A DNA stretch of 62,135 bases from JBHOQX01 sp042408595. GTDB lineage: Bacteria; Chloroflexota; Chloroflexia; Chloroflexales; Roseiflexaceae. How positions within the stretch are numbered: the stretch's first letter is position 1; the number at the start of each line of letters is the position of its first letter. Under the pieces are notes generated by a model. It did no database searches and was not told the origin of the DNA. It was given only the letters and a program-made list of their open reading frames with translations. The translations under genes were made by a program, and so were the position numbers. Shown here piece by piece: positions 1 through 7,750 of this stretch. The stretch lies in contig JBHOQX010000030.1 in NCBI GenBank assembly GCA_042408595.1, positions 1-62,135 of the forward strand. The letters are read 5' to 3'.

Positions 1-129
1 TTAAGCACGTGTCGCGCCATTCTGGTGCGCTACGACAAGAAAGCATCGAACTACCTCGGGCTGCTCAAGCTCGCGGGTGCCTTGATTTGGTATCGCCGCT
101 CCGTTCGTCTGGCGGCAACAGAGTTTTGA
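1..129 (+). CDS. IS5-family transposase, C-terminal fragment (5' end outside window)
   Basis: Reading frame 1 is open from the first base to a TGA at 127-129. It encodes 42 residues that include ILVRYDKKASNYLGLLKLA followed by ALIWYRR. This is the usual end of the DDE transposase of IS5-family elements (IS427-like group), where the sequence after the catalytic Glu ends in a KxxxNYLGLxxLA..IWxRR pattern. The rest of the gene lies to the left of the window, so completeness cannot be judged. The stop is followed at once by GAGATAGTTTCTAAA, a plausible terminal inverted repeat of the element. If so, the insertion ends near 145. Confidence 0.75.
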   Translation, partial: LSTCRAILVRYDKKASNYLGLLKLAGALIWYRRSVRLAATEF

Positions 130-268
130 GATAGTTTCTAAAAGATGACCCGCTCGCAGGCGGCGGTCACCCCGGCCATCAGCAGCACCGGGCTGCTATG
201 GAAGAGCCCGACAGGTGCGCCGGCCGCCCCGCCGGTGACGAAGTCGGTACATTCCTCTGGCACGGTGC
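130..268. other. Junction between IS end and mntH promoter
   Basis: The probable IS end (about 125-145) is followed by DNA that, read on the minus strand from about 257 to 142, is open and ends in TAG just at the IS boundary. The deduced 40 residues (..GGAAGAPVGLFHSSPVLLM..) are not recognised. It may be the broken tail of a gene interrupted by the IS, or chance. Nothing else is seen. Confidence 0.3.
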
Positions 269-297
269 TTGACAGGTGCCTTCCTTAATGCTATATT
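269..297 (+). promoter_or_regulatory. Sigma-70 promoter of mntH
   Basis: TTGACA at 269-274, a 17-bp spacer and TATATT at 292-297 form a near-consensus housekeeping promoter. The start point would fall near 304, inside the palindrome at 293-316, giving a leader of about 77 nt before mntH. Confidence 0.75.
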
Positions 298-316
298 TTA
301 GTTTAAACTAAAATAT
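293..316. promoter_or_regulatory. 24-bp perfect palindrome, probable metalloregulator operator
   Basis: The half site ATATTTTAGTTT is followed directly by its exact reverse complement. It covers the -10 box and the expected start point of the mntH promoter, so a bound dimer would block RNA polymerase. The core TTTAGTTTAAACTAAA resembles AT-rich DtxR/MntR-family boxes that govern Nramp genes in other bacteria. Assignment to MntR is inference; no such regulator lies in the window. Confidence 0.65.
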
Positions 317-380
317 TTTTTAGAGGTATCATCTCTGCCTGGATCATGAGACCGCCTCATAAACGTTCTGGGGGCGAACC

Positions 381-1745
381 ATGCACAACCAGCTCAAGGC
401 TGCGGCGCACCTGGCCGAACCAGGCTGGCGGCGGCCGCGCTCCGGCAACAGCCTTCCTGAAGTCCACGCCTCCGTCCATGTCCCACATAACGGCAGCTTT
501 TGGCGTACCCTGCTCGCCTTCGGCGGCCCCGGGCTGATGGTCGCCGTCGGCTACATGGATCCCGGCAACTGGGCGACCGACCTGGCCGGCGGTGCGCAGT
601 TTGGCTACCTGCTGCTGTCGGTCATCCTGATCTCCAATGTGATGGCCATGCTGCTGCAGCATCTCGCACTCAAGCTGGGCATCGCCACCGGCCGCGACCT
701 GGCGCAGGCCTGCCGCGACGCCTATGCGTGGCCGGTGGTAGTTGCCCTCTGGATACTATGCGAGATCGCGATCGCCGCCTGCGATCTTGCCGAGGTGATC
801 GGCGCGGCGATCGCGCTCAATCTGCTGTTCAGCATTCCGCTCTTCGTTGGCGTGCTGCTGACGGCGTTTGATGTCATCGCGGTGCTCTTCTTGCAGCATC
901 GCGGCTTCCGCTACATCGAGGCGCTGGTCGCCGGGCTGATCGCCGTGATCGCCGGCTGCTTCGTCTATGAACTCGTGGCCGCGCGGCCGGCCGTCAGCGC
1001 AGTGCTTGGTGGACTCGTCCCTTCAGCGCAGGTTGTGACGAACCCATCGGCGCTCTACATCGCGATCGGCATCCTTGGCGCGACGGTCATGCCGCACAAC
1101 CTGTATCTGCATTCCAGCATCGTGCAGACGCGCGCCTATGCGCGGACCGACGCCGGCAAAGCGACCGCGATTCGCTTCGCGACGGCCGACTCGACCATCT
1201 CACTCTTGCTGGCGTTCTTCATCAACGCCGCACTTCTGGTCCTCGCCGCCGCAGCCTTCCACGGCACGTCCTATGCGAACGTGGCCGATATCAGCGATGC
1301 GTATAAGCTGCTGACGCCGGTCCTCGGCGCGTCGCTCGCCAGCACACTCTTCGCCGTGGCCCTGCTCGCCTCCGGGCAGAACTCGACGCTGACCGGCACA
1401 CTGGCGGGGCAGATCGTGATGGAGGGCTTCCTTGATATCCGCCTGCGGCCGTGGCTCCGTCGCCTGATCACCCGCCTGATCGCCATCGTCCCGGCGGTGA
1501 TCGTGACGGCGCTGTACGGCGAGCGCGGCACCGGGCAGCTCCTCATCCTCAGCCAGGTCCTTCTCTCGTTCCTACTGAGCTTCGCTGTTGTTCCGCTGGT
1601 CCAGTTCACCAGTGACCGCGTGAAGATGGGGCGTTTCGTCAATCCGCGCTGGCTCAAGGTATCGGCCTGGATCACCGCCTTGATGATCGTTGCGCTGAAC
1701 CTGTTCCTGCTCCTGCAGACCGTCGCAGGCTGGCAGGCGCGGTAG
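381..1745 (+). CDS. mntH: Nramp-family manganese/divalent-metal:proton symporter
   Basis: Imports Mn2+ (and possibly Fe2+) into the cytoplasm using the proton gradient. The 454-residue product has the two hallmark metal-site motifs of the Nramp family: DPGN at residues 60-63 in the first membrane helix and MPHN at 237-240 in the sixth. About eleven hydrophobic segments fill the rest, and the length matches the family (410-460). The N-terminal 40 residues are hydrophilic and variable. GGGGGCG precedes the ATG. The gene stands alone behind a strong promoter overlapped by a palindrome, as expected for a metal-repressed transporter. Iron or cadmium transport cannot be excluded from sequence. Confidence 0.95.
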   Translation: MHNQLKAAAHLAEPGWRRPRSGNSLPEVHASVHVPHNGSFWRTLLAFGGPGLMVAVGYMDPGNWATDLAGGAQFGYLLLSVILISNVMAMLLQHLALKLGIATGRDLAQACRDAYAWPVVVALWILCEIAIAACDLAEVIGAAIALNLLFSIPLFVGVLLTAFDVIAVLFLQHRGFRYIEALVAGLIAVIAGCFVYELVAARPAVSAVLGGLVPSAQVVTNPSALYIAIGILGATVMPHNLYLHSSIVQTRAYARTDAGKATAIRFATADSTISLLLAFFINAALLVLAAAAFHGTSYANVADISDAYKLLTPVLGASLASTLFAVALLASGQNSTLTGTLAGQIVMEGFLDIRLRPWLRRLITRLIAIVPAVIVTALYGERGTGQLLILSQVLLSFLLSFAVVPLVQFTSDRVKMGRFVNPRWLKVSAWITALMIVALNLFLLLQTVAGWQAR

Positions 1746-1980
1746 GCCGCTGGGAACATCGGGCATCGATGCGGGCGTGATGGGATAGCCGCGTCAGGAC
1801 ACTCCTCGTTCGAGCCACACCTCCGCCGGGTTTGTTACCCGATTGTGCCGGTTTCGCTTCCAAGTCGTTCGGCCGGCGCCCGCGCCACGGGCTACACTGG
1901 CCGTAGAGCTCCTTCCGCGCGCTATGGCCGCCCTGGATGGCCGGGCACAGCGTGGCGAACGAATTGGAAAGTGATCGTCC

Positions 1981-2901
1981 ATGGACGCCGAGGCCACTCC
2001 GGTCCCCTCTTCCGCAGCGCTGCCTGCCGGCAGCCCCGATGGCGCCGCGCTCCAAGAGGCGCTCGAGGCGCAGCGCCGCACCATTGCCGGGCTGCAGGCC
2101 GAGCTTCAGCTCCTGCGGTCGGTCGTCGATCACCTCCCGTACGCGGTGTACTGGAAGGATACCGACCTGGTGTACCGCGGCTGCAACCGGCGCTTCGCGA
2201 ATGATCTCGGCCTGGCGTCGCCGGGGGAGATCGTCGGCAAGACCGATGCCGACCTGCCGTGGCAGCCGGGCGAAGCGGAGCGCTTCGCGGAAGAAGAGCG
2301 GCGCATCCTCGCCACCGGCGCCGGCACGTATAACGACACCGAGACGGCGATCTACCCGGACGGCTCGCAGGAGTGGTTCGAAACCCACAAGCTGCCGCTC
2401 GTCACGCCTGCTGGGGACAGCGCCGGGCTGCTGATCACCTATATCAACATCACGGCCCGCAAACTGGCCGAGGCCACGGTGCGCGCCCAGGCCGACCTGC
2501 TGCAGGAACTCTCCACCCCGGTCATCCCGGTCACGGATGACGTGCTGGTGATGCCGATCATCGGCAGCGTAGATAGCGCCCGCGCCCGCGGCATCCTCGA
2601 AACGGTGCTGGAAGAGGTGGTGAATCGCCGCGCCAGTGTCGTGCTGCTCGACATCACGGGCGTCGCGCTGATCGACAGCCAGGTGGCGAACGCGCTGGTG
2701 CAGACCGCGCAGGCGGCGCAGCTGCTGGGCGCGCGCCTGATCCTCACCGGCATCCGCCCGGAGGTCGCGCAGGCGATCATCGGGCTGGGGGTCGCGCTGC
2801 CCGGCATGGCAAGCTTCAGCACCCTGCAGCAGGGGCTGGCGGCCGTGTTCGGGGAGATCCGGCTACGCGACCGGCGGGGGGCGGCGGGAGAAGCGCTCTA
2901 G
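1981..2901 (+). CDS. PAS-STAS domain regulator, RsbR-like
   Basis: A 306-residue soluble protein. A short coiled segment (about 20-45) leads into a PAS domain (about 45-160, with WKDTDLVYRGCN and the GKTDADLPW motif). A STAS domain follows (about 175-290), containing LLDITGVALIDSQVANAL. This is the stressosome RsbR/RsbS family arrangement, in which the STAS domain is phosphorylated on Ser/Thr after the DITG loop; here the nearby residue is the Ser of DSQV. It is probably a cytoplasmic sensor feeding a partner-switching cascade. No RsbT kinase or RsbS lies nearby, so it may act alone or with distant partners. Its 3' end overlaps the convergent oxidase gene by 39 bp. Confidence 0.85.
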   Translation: MDAEATPVPSSAALPAGSPDGAALQEALEAQRRTIAGLQAELQLLRSVVDHLPYAVYWKDTDLVYRGCNRRFANDLGLASPGEIVGKTDADLPWQPGEAERFAEEERRILATGAGTYNDTETAIYPDGSQEWFETHKLPLVTPAGDSAGLLITYINITARKLAEATVRAQADLLQELSTPVIPVTDDVLVMPIIGSVDSARARGILETVLEEVVNRRASVVLLDITGVALIDSQVANALVQTAQAAQLLGARLILTGIRPEVAQAIIGLGVALPGMASFSTLQQGLAAVFGEIRLRDRRGAAGEAL

Positions 2902-4014
2902 CCCGAAGCGGCCGATCGGTTGGTCGCTCGCGCCGCGGATGGCGAGGTCGGCCAGGATGCGCCCGATCAGCGTGCCGAACTTGAAGCCGTGGCCAGAGCA
3001 GGGCGAAGCCAGAACAATCTGCGGGTACTCCGGGTGCCGGTCGAGGATGAAATCTTCGTCCGGCGTCATTGTGTAGCGGCAGGTCACGCTGTAGAACGGC
3101 TCGCCAGCGCACGCTGGCAGCAGCTGGGCGACATAGCTGCGGAGCGCCGCCAGCCGCCCGACATCCACCGCCCGGTCGGTGTCGTCCGGCGCGATCGCCG
3201 GCCCGCCGCCGTGGAAGGCGACCTTGACCCCCGGCAGACCGAAGATCGGGAAGCCATATCCCGCCGGCGTGTCGTCGCTGTGGTGGATGAAGATCGGGAA
3301 GCGCCCCGGGGCGAACGCCTCAGGGTCGCGCGGCGCGAAGAATGCCACCTGCTCGCGCGTCACCGTCAGCGGCAGGTCCAGGCCGAGCCGCGCAGCGAGC
3401 GGGCGCATCCACGAGCCCGCGGCCAGGATCAGCCGGTCGGCGCGATAGCTCGCTACGGCGGTGCGCACCAGCGCTCCGCCCCCATCCGGCGCGATCTCGA
3501 GCGCCGGCTCGTTCGCGCGCAACGCCGCGCCATGGCGGCGGGCGGCGCTGGCCAGCGCCGCCAGGCAGCGGTCGGCGTCGAGGATGCCCGCATCCGCCTG
3601 GTAGATCCCTAGCGCGCCCTCGGGCGGGTGGAACTGCGGGTAGCGGCTCGCGAGCGCCGCTGTGTCCAAGATCTCGAACGGCACCCCCGCCGCGGCGAGC
3701 GTCGCCCGCGTCGCCTCGAACGTCGCCGTGCCGGGCATACCCAGGTCGAGCCCGCCGGTCTGCAGCAGCAGCGCCTCGCCGGTCTCGGCCTCCAGCGCGC
3801 GCCAGAGCGGGTAGGCGGCGCGGGCCAGGTGCACATACTCCGGCGCGTGGTAGGCCAGCCGAATGATCCGCGAGTGGCCGTGCGAACTGCCGTTCGTATG
3901 CCCGAGGGCGAACTGTTCCAGCAGCAGCGCCCGCCGCCCGTCACGGGCCAGATGCCAGGCGGCGGCGCAGCCCATCACGCCTCCGCCGACGATGATCGCG
4001 TCGTAGTGGTTCAT
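2863..4014 (-). CDS. solA: FAD-dependent amine oxidase, monomeric sarcosine / N-methyltryptophan oxidase type
   Basis: Oxidatively demethylates secondary N-methyl amino acids to the free amine, formaldehyde and H2O2. The 383-residue protein opens with a Rossmann FAD motif (IIVGGGVMGCAAAWHLA), has the family's GSSHGHSRIIRLAY block (about 44-57), and near the C-terminus CSGHGFKFGT, whose equivalent Cys carries covalent FAD in SoxA/SolA. The YTMTPDEDFILDRHP block is also typical. The start at 4014 is preceded by GAGGAAA; upstream in-frame extensions run back through the divergent methyltransferase and are not credible. The exact substrate is unknown, and the gene symbol is by family only. Confidence 0.85.
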   Translation of the reverse strand: MNHYDAIIVGGGVMGCAAAWHLARDGRRALLLEQFALGHTNGSSHGHSRIIRLAYHAPEYVHLARAAYPLWRALEAETGEALLLQTGGLDLGMPGTATFEATRATLAAAGVPFEILDTAALASRYPQFHPPEGALGIYQADAGILDADRCLAALASAARRHGAALRANEPALEIAPDGGGALVRTAVASYRADRLILAAGSWMRPLAARLGLDLPLTVTREQVAFFAPRDPEAFAPGRFPIFIHHSDDTPAGYGFPIFGLPGVKVAFHGGGPAIAPDDTDRAVDVGRLAALRSYVAQLLPACAGEPFYSVTCRYTMTPDEDFILDRHPEYPQIVLASPCSGHGFKFGTLIGRILADLAIRGASDQPIGRFGLERFSRRPPPVA

Positions 4015-4107
4015 GTGATTTTCCTCGAACGACGAAGGACGAATGCGGCCGAGGCTGTCTGGCAATGCCTTCACCGGCGCGACGCGCCGTATTGTAGCAC
4101 GCTGCGG

Positions 4108-4113
4108 TATACT
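4108..4113 (+). promoter_or_regulatory. -10 box upstream of O-methyltransferase
   Basis: TATACT lies 33 bp before the ATG at 4147 in the short divergent region between the oxidase and the methyltransferase. No good -35 hexamer is seen at 16-18 bp. Confidence 0.4.
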
Positions 4114-4146
4114 GGTGCTGTTCAGACAGCGAAAGGAGCAGCCGCG

Positions 4147-4791
4147 ATGGCGTACGAATTGCTTCCGCCCTACCTGAGCGCATACCTGGACAGCCTGGTG
4201 CCGCCGCGCCCGCCGGAGATGCAGGCGATGGAAGCCTATGCGGAGGAGACCCACTTCCCGATCATCGGGCCGGCGTCCGGCCAACTCTGTTACCTGGTGG
4301 CGCGGCTGGCCGGCGCACGGAGCGTGTTCGAGCTGGGCTCGGGCTACGGCTACTCGACGGCCTGGTTCGCCCGGGCGGTGCAGGAGAACGGCGGCGGCGT
4401 GGTGCACCACGTCGTCTGGGACGCAGAGCTGTCGCGGCGGGCGCGCGGCCACCTGGAGGCGCTCGGCTACGGCGCGATCGTCCGCTACACCGTCGGCGAG
4501 GCGGTCGCAGCGCTCCGGGACGCAGACGGACCATTCGATCTGATCTTCAACGACATCGACAAGCAGGCGTACCCCGATTCGCTGCCGGTGATCGCCGCCA
4601 AACTGCGGCCCGGCGGTGTCCTGATCGTCGATAACATGCTGTGGCACGGCGGCATCTTCGATCCCGCGGAGCGCTTGCCGAGCGCCGAAGGGGTACGGCG
4701 CCTCACGGCGCTGCTCACCCAGGACCCGGCCTGGATCGTCTCGCTCGTGCCGATCCGTGACGGCGTGATGGTGGCGCAGCGGCGAGTGTAA
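4147..4791 (+). CDS. Class I SAM-dependent O-methyltransferase (family 3, catechol OMT-like)
   Basis: The 214-residue protein has the Rossmann SAM-binding motif VFELGSGYGYSTAW (about 60-73), the acidic ribose contact, the metal-binding FNDIDKQAYP segment and LRPGGVLIVDNMLWHG, all in the order of the O-methyltransferase_3 family (COMT, caffeoyl-CoA OMT). These enzymes use Mg2+ and methylate catechol-type or other vicinal hydroxyls. The ATG at 4147 follows GAAAGGAG; in-frame codons upstream lie in the divergent oxidase. The substrate cannot be deduced. Confidence 0.88.
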   Translation: MAYELLPPYLSAYLDSLVPPRPPEMQAMEAYAEETHFPIIGPASGQLCYLVARLAGARSVFELGSGYGYSTAWFARAVQENGGGVVHHVVWDAELSRRARGHLEALGYGAIVRYTVGEAVAALRDADGPFDLIFNDIDKQAYPDSLPVIAAKLRPGGVLIVDNMLWHGGIFDPAERLPSAEGVRRLTALLTQDPAWIVSLVPIRDGVMVAQRRV

Positions 4792-4844
4792 GCAGGAGAG
4801 AGGGCCGGCGATCAGGGACCGGGTGGAATCCGCCGCACTGCACG

Positions 4845-4863
4845 GGGCGCGGTCGCCGCGCCC
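4845..4863. terminator. GC-rich hairpin after methyltransferase
   Basis: GGGCGCGG, loop TCG, CCGCGCCC: an 8-bp perfect stem 54 bp after the methyltransferase stop and 33 bp before the next ATG. No T-run follows, so termination is uncertain. Confidence 0.35.
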
Positions 4864-4895
4864 GACGGCCCATTGGATATCACAGGAGACGAACG

Positions 4896-6050
4896 ATGGA
4901 GTTCGAACTGACCAACGAACAACAGATGATCCGCGAGGCGGTGCGCGAGTTCACCGAGCGCGAGATCGCGCCGAGAGCCCGCCATGTCGATGAGACCGGC
5001 GAGTTTCCGGCGGAGACCTTCCGCAAGATGGGCGAACTCGGCCTGATGGGGCTCCCCTTTCCGGAGGAGTACGGCGGCGCCGGTGCGGACAACGTCAGCA
5101 CGGCGATCGCCATCGAAGAGGTGGCCCGCGGCTGCGGCTCGACGGCGCTGGCCTACTCGGCGCACATTGGCCTGGGCAGCGCGCCGATCTTCATGTTCGG
5201 CACGGAGGAGCAGAAGCGGCGCTTTCTCACGCCTGCCGCCCGGGGCACATACCTGGCCGCGTTCGGCCTGACCGAGCCGCACGCTGGCTCGGACGCCGGC
5301 GCGACCCGCACCACCGCCCGGCTCGACGGCGACGAATGGGTGATCAACGGCGCCAAAATGTGGATCACCAACGCGCCGGTCGCCGGCCATATCATCGTCA
5401 CTGCTGTGACCGACCCGGACAAGGGCAAGAAAGGCATCAGCGCGATCATCGTGCCGCGCGGGACGCCGGGGATGACATTCGGCAAGCACGAGCCGAAGAT
5501 GGGCCTGCGCGGCTCGGTCAGCACCGCCATCCAGTTGGAGGATGTCCGCGTGCCGCGGGAGAATTTGCTCGGCGAGCGCGGCAAGGGGTTCGTGCAGTTC
5601 CTGCAGGTGCTGGACGGCGGGCGGATCGGCATCGGCGCGATGGCGATCGGGCTGGCGCAGGCCGCCTTCGAGGCCGCGAGCGCCTACGCTCGGGAACGTG
5701 AAGCGTTCGGCCGGCCGATCGGCGCGTACGAATCGGTCTCGAATATGATCGCCGATATGGCCGTAGGGCTGGATGCCGCACGGCTGCTCGTCTACCGGGC
5801 CGCCTGGCTGAAGGATCAGGGCCGGCCCTACACGCGCGAGGCGGCGATCGCCAAGCTGTTCGCATCCGAAGTCGGCGAGAAGATCTGCCGCGACGCGATT
5901 CAGGTCTTCGGCGGGTACGGCTATAGCCGTGAGTATCCGGTGGAGCGCCTGTACCGCGACCAGCGGCTGCTGACGATCGGCGAGGGGACATCTGAGATCT
6001 TGCGGATGGTCATCGGCCGAAGCGTGCTCGGCAGCATTGTCGGAAGCTAG
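4896..6050 (+). CDS. Acyl-CoA dehydrogenase (short/medium-chain or butyryl-type)
   Basis: FAD enzyme that makes the trans-2,3 double bond in acyl-CoA and passes electrons to ETF. The 384 residues show the N-terminal helical domain, the FAD-binding FGLTEPHAGSDAG and W-ITNA blocks in the middle beta domain, and the C-terminal helical domain with QVFGGYGYSREYPVERLYRD. The catalytic Glu is in TIGEGTSEI, the place used by short- and medium-chain enzymes. Length and motif order are normal. ACAGGAG lies 8 bp before the ATG. The true chain length preference is not readable. Confidence 0.93.
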   Translation: MEFELTNEQQMIREAVREFTEREIAPRARHVDETGEFPAETFRKMGELGLMGLPFPEEYGGAGADNVSTAIAIEEVARGCGSTALAYSAHIGLGSAPIFMFGTEEQKRRFLTPAARGTYLAAFGLTEPHAGSDAGATRTTARLDGDEWVINGAKMWITNAPVAGHIIVTAVTDPDKGKKGISAIIVPRGTPGMTFGKHEPKMGLRGSVSTAIQLEDVRVPRENLLGERGKGFVQFLQVLDGGRIGIGAMAIGLAQAAFEAASAYAREREAFGRPIGAYESVSNMIADMAVGLDAARLLVYRAAWLKDQGRPYTREAAIAKLFASEVGEKICRDAIQVFGGYGYSREYPVERLYRDQRLLTIGEGTSEILRMVIGRSVLGSIVGS

Positions 6051-6062
6051 TGCCCTGTCGTG

Positions 6063-6068
6063 TATAAT
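6063..6068 (+). promoter_or_regulatory. -10 box for sigma/anti-sigma pair
   Basis: Perfect TATAAT 84 bp upstream of the sigma gene ATG; the only -35-like TTGTCG (6037-6042) sits too far away (20 bp). Confidence 0.4.
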
Positions 6069-6152
6069 GCGCGTCACGACGGCACATCCACCAGCACAGG
6101 GTTTGCGTACTGATATGCACAAGGCGAAGGCGCCAGGTCGTGGGGCGCCGCG

Positions 6153-6770
6153 ATGAGTGGCGCCGTCTCCTCAACCATTGAGCCAGGAACGCTGGACGAT
6201 GAGACGCTGCTCGCGCGGATCGCAGGCGGCGATAGTACCGCGCTCGAGATTCTGTATGCGCGCTACAGTCGCGTGGTCTACAGCCTGGCGCTGCGCCTGC
6301 TCGCCAGTCCGGAACTGGCCGAGGAGGTGACCCAAGAGACGTTCTGGCGCGTCTGGCGGCGCAGCACGCTGTTCCAGCGCTCGCGCGGGCAGGTGGCAGC
6401 CTGGATTTTCGGCATCGCGCACAACTTGGCGATCGACGAGCTGCGGCGTCAGCGCGTGCGTCCGGTAGCGGTGTACGATCGAGACGATCAGCCGGTGTTG
6501 CGCGAGCGCACCGATGAGCGCGCCGATGCCGCTGCACCAGCGTTGGAGCGCGAGCGGCGCGCCCTGGTCCGCGGTGCACTTGAACAGTTGCCCCCGGAGC
6601 AGCGCGAGGTGATCGAGCTGGCCTATTTCAGCGGTCTGGCCCAGAGCGAGATCGCCGAGCGCCTCGGCAGGCCGCTCGGCACCATCAAGACCCGTGTGCG
6701 ACTCGCCCTGCAAAAGCTGCGCGATATTCTGATGACACAGGGCCTGGAACCGGAAGATATTGGTGATTGA
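6153..6770 (+). CDS. ECF-type RNA polymerase sigma factor (SigK-like)
   Basis: The 205-residue protein carries sigma region 2 (about 25-95, including AEEVTQETFWRVWRRS and the -10-contacting segment IAHNLAIDELRRQR) and region 4 (about 140-195, with LPPEQREVIELAYFSGLAQ and a helix-turn-helix ending GTIKTRVRLALQKLR). A charged linker lies between. It directs RNA polymerase to a dedicated regulon and is normally held inactive by the anti-sigma factor encoded next. The two genes overlap, so they are co-translated. The stimulus is unknown; related SigK/RskA pairs sense redox or envelope state. Confidence 0.92.
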   Translation: MSGAVSSTIEPGTLDDETLLARIAGGDSTALEILYARYSRVVYSLALRLLASPELAEEVTQETFWRVWRRSTLFQRSRGQVAAWIFGIAHNLAIDELRRQRVRPVAVYDRDDQPVLRERTDERADAAAPALERERRALVRGALEQLPPEQREVIELAYFSGLAQSEIAERLGRPLGTIKTRVRLALQKLRDILMTQGLEPEDIGD

Positions 6771-7659
6771 GGCTAATCGGCGCGCCGCAACGCGCCTGGA
6801 AAATGGTTATCCCACCTCGATGAGCGAGCATCCTACCGAATCGCTGCCGGCTTTCGTTCTTGGCGTACTGGACGCTGGCGAAGCGATTCGTATCGCCGAC
6901 CATGTGCGCGACTGCCCGGACTGCCGCAAAGAAATAAGCTCGCTCCTGGAGACGGTCGCACTGCTGCCCTACGCGGCGGAGCCCTATCAGCCGCCGGAGC
7001 GGGTGAAGCGGCGACTGATGGCCCGGATCATGGTCGAGCAGCAGGTCGCTAGCGGGTCAGTGCCCCCATTCCGGATGCGCCGCGCCCAGGGTGTGTGGGT
7101 GTGGCCGGCATCGTTGCTGGCGCTTGCGCTCGTCGCTGCGCTGTCGTTCGCGCTGCTGGATACACGCGCGCGGCTGAATAGCGCCACCGCCGAGCTGCGC
7201 CAAAGCCAGGCTGCGCTGGTGGCGACCCGGACCGAGGTGGCCGTGCAGCAGCAAACGATCGCGCAACTGAACGAAGAAAAACGGGTCGCGCTGGCCTTTA
7301 TCGCCGCGCCGGAGACGGTTGGACAGACGCTCGTGTCGCAGCCGGGCGGCAACGGGCCGGAGGGCAAGATGTACATGCAGCCCGGCCACAACCGGGTTGT
7401 CCTGGTGGTCCACGGCCTGCGCCCACCGCCAAGCGGGAAAACCTATCAGTTCTGGTTCGCCACGCCAGAGCATCAGGTACCGGCGGAGACCTTCACCGTC
7501 GGGCCAGATGGCGTGGCCGAGGTGGTGATCGACGCGCCAGCCCCGGCCGATAGCTTTAGCCAAGTGATGGTCACCGTCGAGAACGCCGGCGGCAGCACAA
7601 CCCCAAGCAAGGAGGTTGTGCTCGCGGCGACGCTGGGCGGGGAGGAGTCAAGAGGATAG
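6763..7659 (+). CDS. Anti-sigma factor, zinc-finger ZAS domain plus RskA-type extracellular domain
   Basis: A single-pass membrane protein. The N-terminal cytoplasmic part has the zinc-binding HVRDCPDCRKE pattern (H-x3-C-x2-C) that clamps the sigma factor. A membrane segment (ASLLALALVAALSFALL) follows at about 118-134, then a coiled coil, then the anti-sigma-K C-terminal domain (VVLVVHGLRPPPSGKTYQFW). GTG at 6763 overlaps the sigma stop and has GGAAG 6 bp upstream, which suggests translational coupling. ATG at 6820 fits the family's usual beginning but has a weak ribosome site. Regulated proteolysis in the membrane is the usual release mechanism in this family. Confidence 0.85.
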   Translation: MIEANRRAATRLENGYPTSMSEHPTESLPAFVLGVLDAGEAIRIADHVRDCPDCRKEISSLLETVALLPYAAEPYQPPERVKRRLMARIMVEQQVASGSVPPFRMRRAQGVWVWPASLLALALVAALSFALLDTRARLNSATAELRQSQAALVATRTEVAVQQQTIAQLNEEKRVALAFIAAPETVGQTLVSQPGGNGPEGKMYMQPGHNRVVLVVHGLRPPPSGKTYQFWFATPEHQVPAETFTVGPDGVAEVVIDAPAPADSFSQVMVTVENAGGSTTPSKEVVLAATLGGEESRG

Positions 7660-7680
7660 CGGATTGAGGATGGGAGATCT

Positions 7681-7750
7681 CCACCCTCGATCTTCCACCC
7701 TCGATCTTCGACCCTCGATCTTCCACCCTCGATCTTCAATCCTCGGTCCT
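7681..7750. repeat. Five tandem copies of a 14-bp unit
   Basis: Units CCACCCTCGATCTT start at 7681, 7695, 7709, 7723 and 7737; the first, second and fourth are identical, the third differs at one base and the fifth is diverged. The array stops exactly at the stop codon (7751) of the minus-strand lipoprotein gene, and lies between convergent genes. Confidence 0.9.

Noticed and set aside
1746..1980. tRNA-like GTTCGAGCC at about 1809
   Set aside because: No matching acceptor, D or anticodon arms around it.
6010..6150. Possible riboswitch between acyl-CoA dehydrogenase and sigma gene
   Set aside because: The leader is short and no conserved metabolite-binding motif or terminator hairpin was found.
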